NCBI GenBank assembly: GCA_012295275.1
Contig: CM022668.1
Coordinates: 4,071,080-4,088,079 of the forward strand
Origin: Chrysomallon squamiferum
Taxonomy: Eukaryota > Mollusca > Gastropoda > Neomphalida > Peltospiridae
Length of the DNA stretch: 17,000 nt
Direction of reading: 5' to 3'
A model generated the notes under the pieces. That model was given only the letters and a program-made list of their open reading frames with translations, had not been told where the DNA came from and did no database searches. Positions 1 to 9,358 of the stretch are shown here, piece after piece. Made by a program: the position numbers and the translations under genes. Positions within the stretch are counted from its first letter, which is position 1. Each line of letters begins with the position of its first letter.

Positions 1-436
1 CGAGAACCTGAAATAACGAACTATAACTACCTCATATGAAACTTAAGAAAAAAAAAGTAATCTTCGAAATACTAATTTATAATGATTTATCGTCTGTTTG
101 AAGCATGAGCCTTGTTTTTACCATTATTTTACAAAGCAATGCTGCGTTTTATATTACAAAATGTGAATTCTTTGAGAAAAAAGTGTGGTGAAAAAAGAAG
201 AAATTAGTGATAATCGGTGTATGCTAATTAGTGTGTTTGTAATGATTTGTACTACTCTAGCTTTAAATTATCTGAACCCATCCAGGAATCGTTAATTCAG
301 TTTTATATATCGACGCAGTTAGCAGGAATGTCAGTAGAGATTTAATAACCGGAAACAGAGAAAACGCAGTGAGTTAGTCAAATAATCTTTAGCCAGCAGC
401 AGCTAGATGATATCACGAAATTAGAATGTGAAGAAA
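1..436. other. AT-rich sequence without recognised features
   Basis: I see no coding frame of note, RNA gene or transposon signature here. A short A-run lies near 49-57. It runs directly into the left arm of the palindrome at 437. Confidence 0.6.
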
Positions 437-463
437 ACGATTTTAAAATTAGATGAGGTCAAC

Positions 464-497
<34 letters not shown>

Positions 498-524
498 GTT
501 GACCTCATCTAATTTTAAAATCGT
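437..524. repeat. Perfect 88-bp palindrome with (AT)n core
   Basis: Positions 437-480 are the exact reverse complement of 481-524, with the symmetry axis between 480 and 481 and no mismatch. Each arm has a unique outer part of about 29 bases (438-466 on the left, containing GAGGTCAACAG) and an inner AT run. Pairing stops outside 437/524, where 436 and 525 are both A. A transcript would form a hairpin with no unpaired spacer other than the turn itself. It could be a tiny fold-back element or MITE-like relic, an inverted duplication initiated in an AT microsatellite, or a strand-switch artefact of sequencing or assembly. No protein coding is involved. Confidence 0.95.
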
Positions 525-877
525 ATATATATAATTATGTTTTCCTGTTTAGATGTAGGGGAGTAAGTTCAGGTGTGTTTATGACTTCTGTTTTAGGAAG
601 ATAATCAGCTGTTGTAACGTTTGAGACTGGACATTGTGTAATGAATATGTCCCAGTGTTACACTAAAACGTCACTACAGAGGCTGAGTTTCAGTCGATGC
701 TACAGAGATGTCGTTGTCACAAACACTTTGAGACTCTGGCTGCAGCTTGACGCTGAACGTGACCACAACCGTGTGAGAACAGTAATAACAATAACAGTAA
801 GGAGAACGATTGCGACAGCATGAAAACCCTTACGTAGATCACCAATGTATCAACATAACGGTAGATGTGAATATATA

Positions 878-880
<3 letters not shown>
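525..880. other. Unexplained unique sequence
   Basis: A 60-codon ATG frame lies at 641-823 but resembles nothing I recognise and is of a length expected by chance. Nothing else stands out. Confidence 0.5.

Positions 881-925
<45 letters not shown>
881..925. repeat. (GT)17 microsatellite followed by (AT)n
   Basis: An uninterrupted GT run occupies 881-914 and passes directly into an AT run to about 925. Alternating purine-pyrimidine tracts of this kind can adopt Z-DNA or cruciform structures; that is general knowledge and is not shown here. Confidence 0.97.
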
Positions 926-1060
926 CATATATGAATACGTATATATGTGGGTGTATATTTTAAGATTTGAACATTCTCTGTCTTGTGAACGCCTGATTTG
1001 ACTCTGAACATAAACAATATTCGGGAACACACTGGCGCAGGATTACAAAGTCGAATCACG

Positions 1061-1316
1061 TATGTATGTATGTGTCTGTGTGTATGTATGTATGTATGTA
1101 TGTATGTGTGTATGTATGTATGTATGTATGAGTGTATGTATGTGTGTGTGTGTATGTATGTATGTATGTACGTGTGTGTGTGTGTATGTATGTATGTGTG
1201 TATGTATGTATGTGTGTATGTATGTATGTATGTATGTATGAATTTATGTATTTATGTATGTATGTATGAATGTATGAATGTATGTATGCATGTATGCATG
1301 TATGTATGTATGTATG
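1061..1316. repeat. (TATG)n tetranucleotide array
   Basis: About 255 bp of TATG/TGTA units with TG-rich interruptions and a few TATT, GAAT and GCAT variants. The array holds no stop codons in some frames, so it yields spurious open frames on both strands made almost only of Tyr-Val-Cys-Met or His-Thr-Tyr-Ile. It is a microsatellite and not a gene. Confidence 0.97.
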
Positions 1317-1487
1317 TTTGACAGTTTCTGGCATTTATCACATACATATTTGCAATTTTTATTATAATCTGACATTCATTTACTATAAATATACAATTGT
1401 ATCTACATGTTATTTTCAAACTGGTATATAATAAATATCAGTTTTTGGCATATATCAAAATAATACTATATAGACGTTCAAAGTATA
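1317..1487. other. AT-rich spacer
   Basis: Short spacer between the TATG array and the 26/28-bp minisatellite. No feature is visible. Confidence 0.5.
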
Positions 1488-1705
1488 TATTACATACAGA
1501 CATATATAAACTGTGTATTACATGCAGACATACAAACTGTGTATTACATGTAGACATATAAACTGTGTATTACATGCAGACATATATAAACTGTGTATTA
1601 CATGCAGACATATATAAACTGTGTGTTACATATAGACATATAAACTATGTATTACATATATACATATATAAACTATGTATTACAAATATACATATATAAA
1701 CACAC
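1488..1705. repeat. 26/28-bp minisatellite, 8 units
   Basis: Eight consecutive units begin at 1488, 1516, 1542, 1568, 1596, 1624, 1650 and 1678. The unit starts TATTACATGCAGACATA and ends AAACTGTG. Units are 28 or 26 bp long, and the difference is one AT dinucleotide within the internal TATATA. The units at 1568 and 1596 are identical. The last three drift (CTATG endings, ATATAC in place of GCAGAC), and the final one merges into a short CA run. Confidence 0.95.
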
Positions 1706-2400
1706 ACACTTTCACAATACAGTTAGTAACTTGAACTGACAAGATTTCACATGAAATAATGGAAGACACCTTGATTTAAATATTTTAAATATATGTGGAT
1801 TATTTGTAAATTTAACATGATAAGATTGCTGTGTTCATTTGAATATTACACCTTCAATGTAACTATACAAATGTTTGCAACGATCATAATTAGAGGCATA
1901 ATTATAAGTATGAATTACACACGTTCATGAACTAGAGATCATATTTTTAAAGACTTATTGCAAACGTTACACTCAAACGTACTGCTTACGTCACAGAAAA
2001 ATCTACTTTTGAGACTATGTTGTATAGATCGCACTTAAATGTACACACATTTAACTGTACAAATCACTCACAAATTTATTTAACAGATTCACACAAATGA
2101 ACAGAAAAGTGTTGTTTAGAGGCAGTACTGAAGCTGAACAATGTAGCTGCGGAATGCATTAAGCCATTCACAGATATAAAAGAAAAACGCAGAACAAGTG
2201 ATAACTGACCACTGGTCAGAAATAAAAATAGTTAGTAACAAGAACTAATACATGTTTATGTACAGTACTGTCATACTAATTACATACCGAAAATAATGAC
2301 TGCAAAAAGGCATACATATATACATATATAAATAACTACATAAGTGCGAAAACACGCAAATGTGTGCAGGCTTGCATACATGCATAGATACACACACGCG
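1706..2400. other. Unexplained AT-rich sequence
   Basis: I find no coding, RNA or transposon signature. A CRE-like TTACGTCA lies at 1986-1993. Open frames near 2245-2465 on the minus strand are by-products of CA/TG-rich sequence. Confidence 0.5.
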
Positions 2401-2411
2401 AACGATCGACC

Positions 2412-2433
2412 ACATGCACACACACACACATAC
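2412..2433. repeat. Short (CA)n microsatellite
   Basis: A CA-rich run with one TG interruption, sitting in a wider CA/CG-containing stretch from about 2372. Confidence 0.9.
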
Positions 2434-2654
2434 AAAAATCTACGCATGCACGTGTATTCAAACATCGAGATATTCAGTTTCTATGTGTGTTTCTATGTGT
2501 ATTTTGTTATACACGTCAGTTAGAAACATTAACGTACCGTGAGAACGGACGGACAATGAAAACGCCTAAAACGTCACAGACTGCTGTAGACAGATTAAAC
2601 GTTAAACACAACACAGAGATTGGGTTTACTGTTCTACACACTAATACACGACAC

Positions 2655-3107
2655 CTGGGCTTATTGTGATACAACATAAAATAAGTGAAAACTAGATTTA
2701 TTGTAATAGAATGCAAAGAAAACAATAAACACGTGAAAAAATGGATTTATTGTAATACAACATAAAATACATAAAAGTTAGGTTTATTGTAATACAATGT
2801 AAATCAAACATAAAATACGTGAAAACTGGGTTTACTATAATACTAATACTAATACTAATAAATACATAAAAACTGGGTTTATTGCAATACAACATAAAGA
2901 AATATTAAATACATAAAAACTAGGTTTATTGTAATACGATATAAACAAAACACAAAATACATGAAAACGGGTTAATTGTAACAGAATGTACAGAAAAGAT
3001 AAAATACATGACAACTGGGTTTATTGTAATACAACATAAAGAAATATTAAATACATTAAAAAAATGGGTTTATTGTAATAGAATGTAAAGAAATCCAATA
3101 CGTGAAA
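2655..3107. repeat. Degenerate minisatellite, about 10 units of 36-50 bp
   Basis: Units restart at about 2655, 2692, 2742, 2778, 2826, 2873, 2920, 2968, 3015 and 3065. Each opens with a variant of CTGGGTTTATTGTAATACAA and closes with an AAATACATGAAAA-type A-rich segment. The opening block is well conserved and the A-rich half varies in length. The units at 2873 and 3015 share the same long variant. The unit at 2826 contains a local (ACTAAT)n expansion. It is not the same sequence as the 47-bp satellite at 5532, though both contain a TATTGYAAT core. Confidence 0.92.
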
Positions 3108-3216
3108 CGAAAGAAGAAAAAAAGAACAGGACAAAACCCTTACAACAAATCGAAAGAGGCAGACAACAGAGAACAGATGAAGACAATTAACATAGTTATG
3201 TAAGGAAGCTAATTAA
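3108..3216. other. Purine-rich spacer
   Basis: A-rich sequence after the minisatellite. No feature is recognised. Confidence 0.4.
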
Positions 3217-3807
3217 GTCGTGTTGAAGCTTAACTCTTTGAGTAACATTACCCAGGCAACAGGAATAACAACTTACACAGTGGTATATCCTGTCTGTGTA
3301 GTTTACGTCTATCCATTTCAACTCGTTTTCTTAATCAGCAAGTATCTGTCCTCGCTTTCATACACTATAGATAGTTTCCCAAGTTACGTGCTTCCCCTGA
3401 ACACTGCAGTTTGCTCTGTTGATGTATCTGTTACCATTGCACTATTTTATTTACGGTTTCTGTATTTGAAGTTTTCTACGTATAGGGATCACTGGTGCTT
3501 TCTCAATTGTTTTACTTATATATCTGCCTGTCTGTGGCGAGGTGACATGTTATTGCCGTTTTGCCTGTGTTTCTTTTTCTTCTTCTTCTTTTTTCTTTTT
3601 TTCATCACTAGTTTCTTATATATATGTTTTAAGGAAGCTGTTCTGTGCTCACGGACTGGGGTTAGTGTGCTATTAAAACAGAATATTCTCAAGTTGCCCT
3701 GTCTATTGTTTGTATCGATTTATCTGATTTATTTATTAATTCAGAGAGAATTGACAAGAAACATTCACGATTTTCTTTTAAAGCAGATTTTAGGCTTTCA
3801 GGAATAG
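3217..3807 (+). other. Long hydrophobic open frame, probably not a gene
   Basis: Translation is open for about 196 codons from after a TAA at 3214-3216 to the stop at 3805-3807. It has no ATG in the first half; the first Met codon is about 108 codons in, just before a run of Phe encoded by the TTC-rich tract at 3569-3602. The product is rich in Leu, Phe, Ile, Tyr and Cys and would contain several membrane-like stretches, but T-rich DNA gives that in any frame. I recognise no family and see no convincing splice signals. It could be a decayed or partial exon, but chance is the more likely explanation. Confidence 0.15.
3569..3602. repeat. Polypyrimidine (TTC/T-rich) tract
   Basis: A pyrimidine-only run with several TTC units. 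It is responsible for the polyphenylalanine stretch in the overlapping open frame. Confidence 0.85.
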
Positions 3808-4041
3808 TTAGAAAACAGACTGAACAAACGTAATGATGTTTTAGATAACACTGGAGATTTGTAACTGGGTAACTCGTAACTTTGGTTATTAGTGCCTGCT
3901 TTCACTGTGACGTCACTCTACCTAGTAACTTGCACTGTCTAGTTACACGTAATCGAGAGAAACCGATACTCCGCGTGACGTAAGTTCGCGATATTTCTTT
4001 TTCTCTTTCCTAATGGAAAGACGACGAGGTGTTCACAAGTA
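3808..4041. other. Unique patch with CRE-type palindrome
   Basis: This stretch is less AT-rich than its surroundings and has scattered CpGs. GTGACGTCAC at 3907-3916 is a perfect 10-bp palindrome containing the full CREB/ATF consensus TGACGTCA, and a variant TGACGTAA lies at 3976-3983. The neighbouring 3860-3930 contains repeated GTAAC words. No gene start can be attached to it. Confidence 0.35.
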
Positions 4042-4177
4042 ACACAACAGCAGCAACAGCAACAACAACAAGAACTGCAGCAATTGTAGCATCAATAATA
4101 ATAATAATAATAAATAATAATAATAATAAAAGTAGTAGAAGTAGTTGTGGTAGTAATAATAGCAATAGTAGTAGTAG
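4042..4177. repeat. Compound trinucleotide repeat (CAA/CAG, AAT, AGT)
   Basis: CAA/CAG units at 4042-4083, AAT units at about 4094-4130 with one interruption, then degenerate AGT units. The CAA/CAG part reads as about nine Gln codons in one plus-strand frame, but that frame has no ATG and stops at TAG soon after. Confidence 0.95.
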
Positions 4178-5045
4178 ATGAATGGTAATGTAGTATATGT
4201 TTGTGTATTTTCTACAACAATTGTAATCATCAAATAACTATACAAATATTAATAATTTTTCTGATACAAATACGTATAGAACTGTAATGTTTACTGTATC
4301 CACAGTGAAAACTTTAAAGTTTATAAAATGTGCATGGTTAGAAAATTAACACACACACACACGCACATACACAGTCATACATATATTCAAACAGACAATG
4401 AAGAACTAAACAACGAAAGAAAAAGAAACTTAGAACACTTTTAGTATTACTAAAGTTTCTCTGTTGTTATTTTATTACAGCTGATGTTTATAGTTATTTT
4501 AATATTACCAGAAAGATTTGAATTATATATATTTTTAAATAAAATAAACTTACATAATGTTTTGTTTAAACTGCATCTCACAGTTCAGAAACGAACAAAT
4601 AACAAGAAACATATTGAAATAAAACAAGAACACCTAAAACGAAATGATTTTCGATGTATGTTGTTAATGTTTTTACTGGATGTAATAAACAAACCAGTGA
4701 AAATATCACCTCATTAGGTCTTCACATATTTACATCTTCTCTGTGTTTTACACTTATGGAGAAGTAAGTTGCTATCTTTCTATCATCTATACCATTTTCA
4801 TATATTTTATAAACTAATTCTTTTTGAAATAGTTACTTTCCAAATATTCTACAATGCGTGGTTTAATTGTAATAATTTCCTTTGTTTTGTATTACCATGC
4901 AGCAGCCATTTTGTTTTAATAAAATAAAATGAAATTAATATCTGTCGCCTTCTCACACCTGGACCTTGTTTCAGAGAATTACACAACACGTTGTAGAGCT
5001 TATCTTCTGCTTGTTAGCTGTTATACAAGTCAGAAAGAGCGCCGT
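4178..5045. other. Unexplained sequence with a splice-acceptor-like site
   Basis: This contains a short CA run (4351-4372) and plus-strand open frames at 4484-4717 and 4929-5186 that match nothing I know. The second overlaps the ACAG microsatellite. At 4450-4480 a TACTAAAG word, a pyrimidine-rich tract and ACAG resemble an animal intron end, but nothing identifies the sequence after 4480 as an exon. Confidence 0.4.
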
Positions 5046-5080
5046 ACAGACAGACAGACAGACAGACAGAGAGACAGGCA
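5046..5080. repeat. (ACAG)n microsatellite
   Basis: About six ACAG units followed by a degenerate AGAG/ACAG/GCAG extension. Confidence 0.93.
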
Positions 5081-5531
5081 GTCAGAGGAGAGAGCCATCG
5101 ACTGCTGTGTCAAACACGATTTCCTGACTAACGAGAATGAAAATATAATTCAGTATCTAGTAGCCAAAAATACCTTCAAAAACTAATTGCTATTTTAACA
5201 TATTAAAGAAATATCCATTTACTTAGGTTATTAATCTTTCTGTTTGATGATTTTTTAAAAATGATTTTTCTGATGAGCCATTTATCGTTATCTAGAAAGA
5301 CTGATGAATTATGTTTGTTTTCAACACGTTTGTTTTGAATGTGCAAGTTTATGATCTCAGGATGTATACTTAATGCTTTTATATTGTACATTACGTATTT
5401 AATTTATTCAGTCATAAACATTTTCTAAACATTCAGTGTTATGAACTGCTTGTTATGTAATTATATGGAGTGTAATTCCCAACATTACAACATTTGTGAG
5501 ATAGATATTGTGATTAAAACAGTATTAACAG
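5081..5531. other. Unexplained AT-rich sequence before the satellite
   Basis: No coding or RNA signature is seen. The last 50 bases (from about 5488) already contain fragments resembling the satellite unit, such as a TATTGTGATTAAAACAGTATT segment, possibly a degraded edge unit. Confidence 0.4.
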
Positions 5532-6951
5532 GATTGTAATGCACACTGTATTGCAATGATTACAAATGATACTAAAATGTTTGTAACGAACACTATATTG
5601 TAATAATTATAAATGATATTAAAATGTTAGTAACGCACACTGTATTGCAATAATTATAAATGATACTAAAATGTTTGTAACGAACACTATATTGTAATGA
5701 GTATAAATGATATTAAAATGTTAGTAACGCAAACTATATTGCAATGACTATAAATGATATTAAAATGTTTGTAACGCACACTATATTGCAATAATTATAA
5801 ATGATATCAAAATTTTAGTAAAACACTGTATTGCAATGATTATAAATCATTCTAAAATGTTTGTAACGCACACTATATTGCAATGATTATAAATGATATT
5901 AAAATTTTAGTAAAACACTGTATTGCAATGATTATAAATGATACTAAAATGTTTGTAACGCACATTATATTGCAATGATTGTAAATGATACTAAAATGTT
6001 TGTAACGCAGACTGTATTGCAATGATTATGAATGATATTAACATTTTTGTAACGCACACTGTATTGCAATGATTGCAAATGATATTCAAATGTTAGTAAC
6101 GCACACTATATCGGTAATGATTATATATGATATTCAAATGTTTGTAAGGAACACTATATTGCAATGACTATAAATGCTATTCAAATTTTTGTAACGCAAA
6201 AAGTATTGCAATGATTATAAATGATTTTAATAATATTTGTAATGCACCTATGTTGCAATGATTATGAATGATATTCAAATGTTTGTAACGCACCCTATAT
6301 TGCAATGATTATGAATGATATTAAAATGTTTGTAAAGCACCCTATGTTGCAATGATTATGAATGATATTAAAATGTTCGTAACGCACACTGTATTGCAAT
6401 GATTATAAATGATTTTAATAATGTTTGTAACGCACCCTATATTGCAATCATTATGAATGATATTAAAATGTTTGTAACGCACCCTATATTGCAATAATTA
6501 TAAATGATTTTAATAATGTTTGTAACGCACCCTATATTGCAGTGATTATGAATGATATTAAAATGTTTGTAACGCGCACTATATTGCAATGATTATGAAT
6601 GATATTAAAATGTTTGTAACGCACACTATATTGCAATAATTATGAATGATATTAAAAATGTTTGTAACGCGCACTGTATTGCAATGATTATAATTGATAT
6701 TAAAATGTTTGTAACGCACCCTATATTGCTATGATTCTAAATGATATTCGAGATATTTGTAACGCGCAGTATATCGCAATGATTGTAAATGATATTAAAA
6801 TGTTTGTAACGCACACACTTACTGCAGTGATTGTAAATGATATTAGGATATTTGTAACTCACACGCTGTTTTGCAATGATTATGAATGATATTAAAAATA
6901 TAACGCACACTGTATTACATGATTACAAATAATGTTAAGATATTTACATAT
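5532..6951. repeat. 47-bp satellite array, about 30 tandem units
   Basis: About 1.4 kb of head-to-tail units, mostly exactly 47 bp. The consensus opens TTTGTAACGCACACTATATT, contains ATTGCAATGATTATAAATG and closes ATATTAAAATG. Units 2-15 start at 5580, 5627, 5674, 5721, 5768, 5815, 5860, 5907, 5952, 5999, 6046, 6093, 6141 and 6188. Substitutions are scattered and indels few. In the left part, TTTGTAAC-type and TTAGTAAC-type units alternate, making roughly 94-bp dimers. In the right part, a CACCCTATATT variant and a TTTTAATAATG ending recur. The last three units are degenerate. Every frame is interrupted by stops, so this is not coding. Some short-unit satellites are centromeric or heterochromatic; nothing here shows that this one is. 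Confidence 0.97.
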
Positions 6952-7184
6952 TTACATGGTCATTTATTCCACAATGTAGCTTGAAAATAAATATACACAT
7001 TAATTATAAAATACAGAGTTAAACGAAAACGAAATCTGAAAATACCAAACTTATAATTTTGAATTTAAAAAATTAAATTGTACTTTCTTTAAATGGCATC
7101 GCTTAGAATTTAATTCAAAATAAACTTTAGGTATTGTATTACCTAGAATTTAATCAAAAAGACGTTTCTGAGATTAAAAAAAAA
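6952..7184. other. AT-rich spacer
   Basis: Contains two copies of a TAGAATTTAAT(T)CAAAA word, near 7104 and 7144. No other feature is visible. Confidence 0.4.
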
Positions 7185-7223
7185 AGTAATAATAATAATA
7201 AATAAATAAATAAATAAATAAAA
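7185..7223. repeat. (AAT)n/(AAAT)n microsatellite
   Basis: Short AAT run followed by about six AAAT units. Confidence 0.92.
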
Positions 7224-7425
7224 AGTGTTTTTTAAATTTTGAACGTAATGTAAGAAACAGAGCGTAGCTACAACGTAATGAATAATTAATAAAATAAATA
7301 GATAAATGAACTACTTACAACAGAGGGTGATAAGTGAAAAACGCTGTAGAAGTGTGGAACACGCAGCTGACATGATAAGTAAGTAATGATTCTCATACAC
7401 AAACTAATCCCTGCTACTACACACA
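7224..7425. other. AT-rich spacer before the CpG-rich islet
   Basis: No gene is recognised. A TAAGTAAGTAATG word near 7375-7388 contains GTAAGT, which fits a splice donor, but there is no supporting exon. Confidence 0.3.
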
Positions 7426-7516
7426 CGATGTCGCTGCCGTAGTTCTGCTGTCCACAGACTGCGGTTGCGCTTCTCGGTGGCGATCGATCGACTCGCTGCC
7501 TGGACGTGAATGAACG
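7426..7516. promoter_or_regulatory. Isolated CpG-rich islet
   Basis: About 12 CpG dinucleotides fall within roughly 90 bp, in a window where CpG is otherwise sparse. The patch includes GGCGATCGATCGACTCG and is visibly richer in G and C than the flanks. No ATG-led frame of useful length spans it on either strand. A TTTTATTACAG acceptor-like end lies just downstream at 7555-7565. A promoter or untranslated first exon is possible, as is an insert of foreign composition. The function is not demonstrated. Confidence 0.25.
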
Positions 7517-7644
7517 TTGTGAAACAGCTCCACGACTTTCTTTTCTATGATATCTTTTATTACAGAATCTCCTTTTTACTGCCTGCTGAGTCTTATCTGA
7601 TGACCGGGTTCACCTTCATTCTTCATTCATATCTAGTTTGAATC

Positions 7645-7646
<2 letters not shown>

Positions 7647-7706
<60 letters not shown>

Positions 7707-7729
7707 TATGAGTGTGTGTGTGTGTGTTT
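7647..7729. repeat. Long (TG)n microsatellite
   Basis: About 27 uninterrupted TG units end near 7704, followed by GAGTATGAG and a further TG run. Confidence 0.97.
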
Positions 7730-7785
7730 CAGACAAATACGTACCCGAAATTATTAATTGTTTGGATGTGTGTGTGTCATTGTGC

Positions 7786-7838
7786 ATGAGAGAGAGACAG
7801 ACAAACATACACACATGGAGAGTGGTTTGTGTGTATGA

Positions 7839-7871
<33 letters not shown>
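7786..7871. repeat. (GA)n microsatellite
   Basis: A short GAGAGAGACAGACA tract near 7788, then an uninterrupted GA run of about 15 units at 7842-7871. Confidence 0.95.
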
Positions 7872-7874
<3 letters not shown>

Positions 7875-8520
7875 AATTGACAGAAATGTATACGTTTGTG
7901 CGTTTGTATACATGAGTCACTGTATCCATGATTTTGTATGTGTAGATTTTAGTTGTATCTAAAATGTTTGTGTGGGTTTCCCAAGCAAGTACGTGTGAGC
8001 AAAATGCATATGTGTCAAATTTACATTTGTAAAAATATGAAACTATATAAATATTAACAAATGGTTCATTACAAATTAACCTTTTTAACACAGAACCAAC
8101 AGGTAAATATCTGTGAACGCTTGTTTCGTTTAGCGAGTAAGTATTGTTACTGGCCTAACGTGGTTTCCAGTAAATTAGATATAAAAAACAACAACATTTC
8201 AGTGATTATTATTACATTACACTCTCCACTAACAAGGCTGCGAGCAACATTTCTCTCGCGTTCTTCAATTAAATAAACGTGATTTGTTACAACGCTGTGA
8301 AACTCTGACAGTTTTTTCTCTATTTCATTACCAGAAAATGACTTCTTTTGTCTCAAACCTTGCCGCACGGACACTCACTGCGACGTCGTGTTATGTGTGT
8401 TATTGATCACTTTGTTGTACCTTTTGACTTTTTCTCTCTCCTCCATTTCTTAGCTCATATTTCAATGGGCGTGCACATATGTGTGTTCATCAGTGTTTGT
8501 ACGTAGGCGTATTTGGGTGA
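7872..8520. other. Unexplained sequence
   Basis: Overlapping short frames on both strands (8061-8276 plus, 8147-8374 minus) match nothing known to me. A CAGGTAAATA word at 8099-8108 resembles a splice donor. A small CpG-containing patch lies at 8226-8392. There is no firm feature. Confidence 0.4.
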
Positions 8521-8775
8521 AGGCGTGCATGTATGTATGTGTGTACATGTATGTGTGTATGGTTAGGTGCCTTTGCGTGTAAATGTGTACATATCTTCAT
8601 ATGTATGTATGTATTTTATATGTAGATAAGTAAGTGTCTATATACATGAGTGCATATGTGTATATTTTTTGTGTTTGTGTGTTCCTTTATTATGGATATG
8701 TATGTATGTATTTATCTATTTATCTGTTTCTTTCTCTATCTGTATATATGTGTGTGTGTGTGCGTGTGTGTGTGT
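8521..8775. repeat. Degenerate TATG/TG-rich tract
   Basis: Scattered TATG, TGTA and TCTA units throughout, ending in a TG run at about 8749-8775 with one GC interruption. It looks like the degenerate relative of the array at 1061. Confidence 0.85.
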
Positions 8776-9040
8776 TTTACTTATATATTTATGCTTGTCT
8801 TTCTTTTTAAAACTTGTTTCTTTTACACTGATTCTGTTACTAGAGTGATCGTCTTCGGCGACCTCTGATTTTGCACAAATGGGAAACAAGAAGAATACGT
8901 AAGTGTTGCTTACAGTGCAACATGCTGGCAGCCAAAACACGAAGTGAAGAGCGTTTTTAAGACTTTTTTCTTGTTTGTACGAGATGACTGAAACCGTCAA
9001 AGAAATACTGTGCTTTTTAGTTTAGTAACAATAACGAAAA
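8776..9040. other. Unexplained sequence
   Basis: No coding or RNA signature is recognised; the minus-strand frame here is mostly repeat-derived. Confidence 0.4.
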
Positions 9041-9313
9041 CAGTAAAATAATAATCACAAGATGATGATGTTGATAACTGCAATACTAGTACTAATAAGA
9101 GTAATAACACATCATCATCAACAATAACAACAATTAGAATAATAAATATAATTATAATATTAATGAATAACAATAATTCATAACAAGAAAACATCATCAA
9201 AAAGAAAAAAAAAAAGAAAGAAGAAAAACGAGAGGAACTCTAAATAATAAAACAGTATTAATAATTGTAATAATAGTGATGGTAGTATAGTAACAACAAC
9301 AACAATTACAACA

Positions 9314-9358
<45 letters not shown>

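Noticed and set aside
998-1334. Open frames of about 107 and 92 codons on both strands
   Set aside because: They are translations of the TATG microsatellite, with only four or five residue types repeated.
4042-4090. Polyglutamine-coding exon
   Set aside because: The CAA/CAG frame has no ATG and stops at TAG just after the repeat, and the neighbouring AAT and AGT arrays point to ordinary microsatellite growth.
4929-5186. 85-codon ATG-led frame
   Set aside because: Its centre is the ACAG microsatellite (Arg-Gln-Thr-Asp repeats) and the remainder has no recognisable domain.
5532-6951. CRISPR array
   Set aside because: Repeats are directly abutting with no unique spacers, units vary throughout, and the setting is a eukaryotic-type genome.
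7623-8091. Overlapping frames of 96-104 codons on both strands
   Set aside because: They are built on the TG and GA microsatellites, and the non-repeat parts match no known family.
8061-8108. Small coding exon ending at CAG|GTAAAT
   Set aside because: Fourteen codons before a donor-like word is not evidence in itself, and no acceptor, conservation or product can be named.
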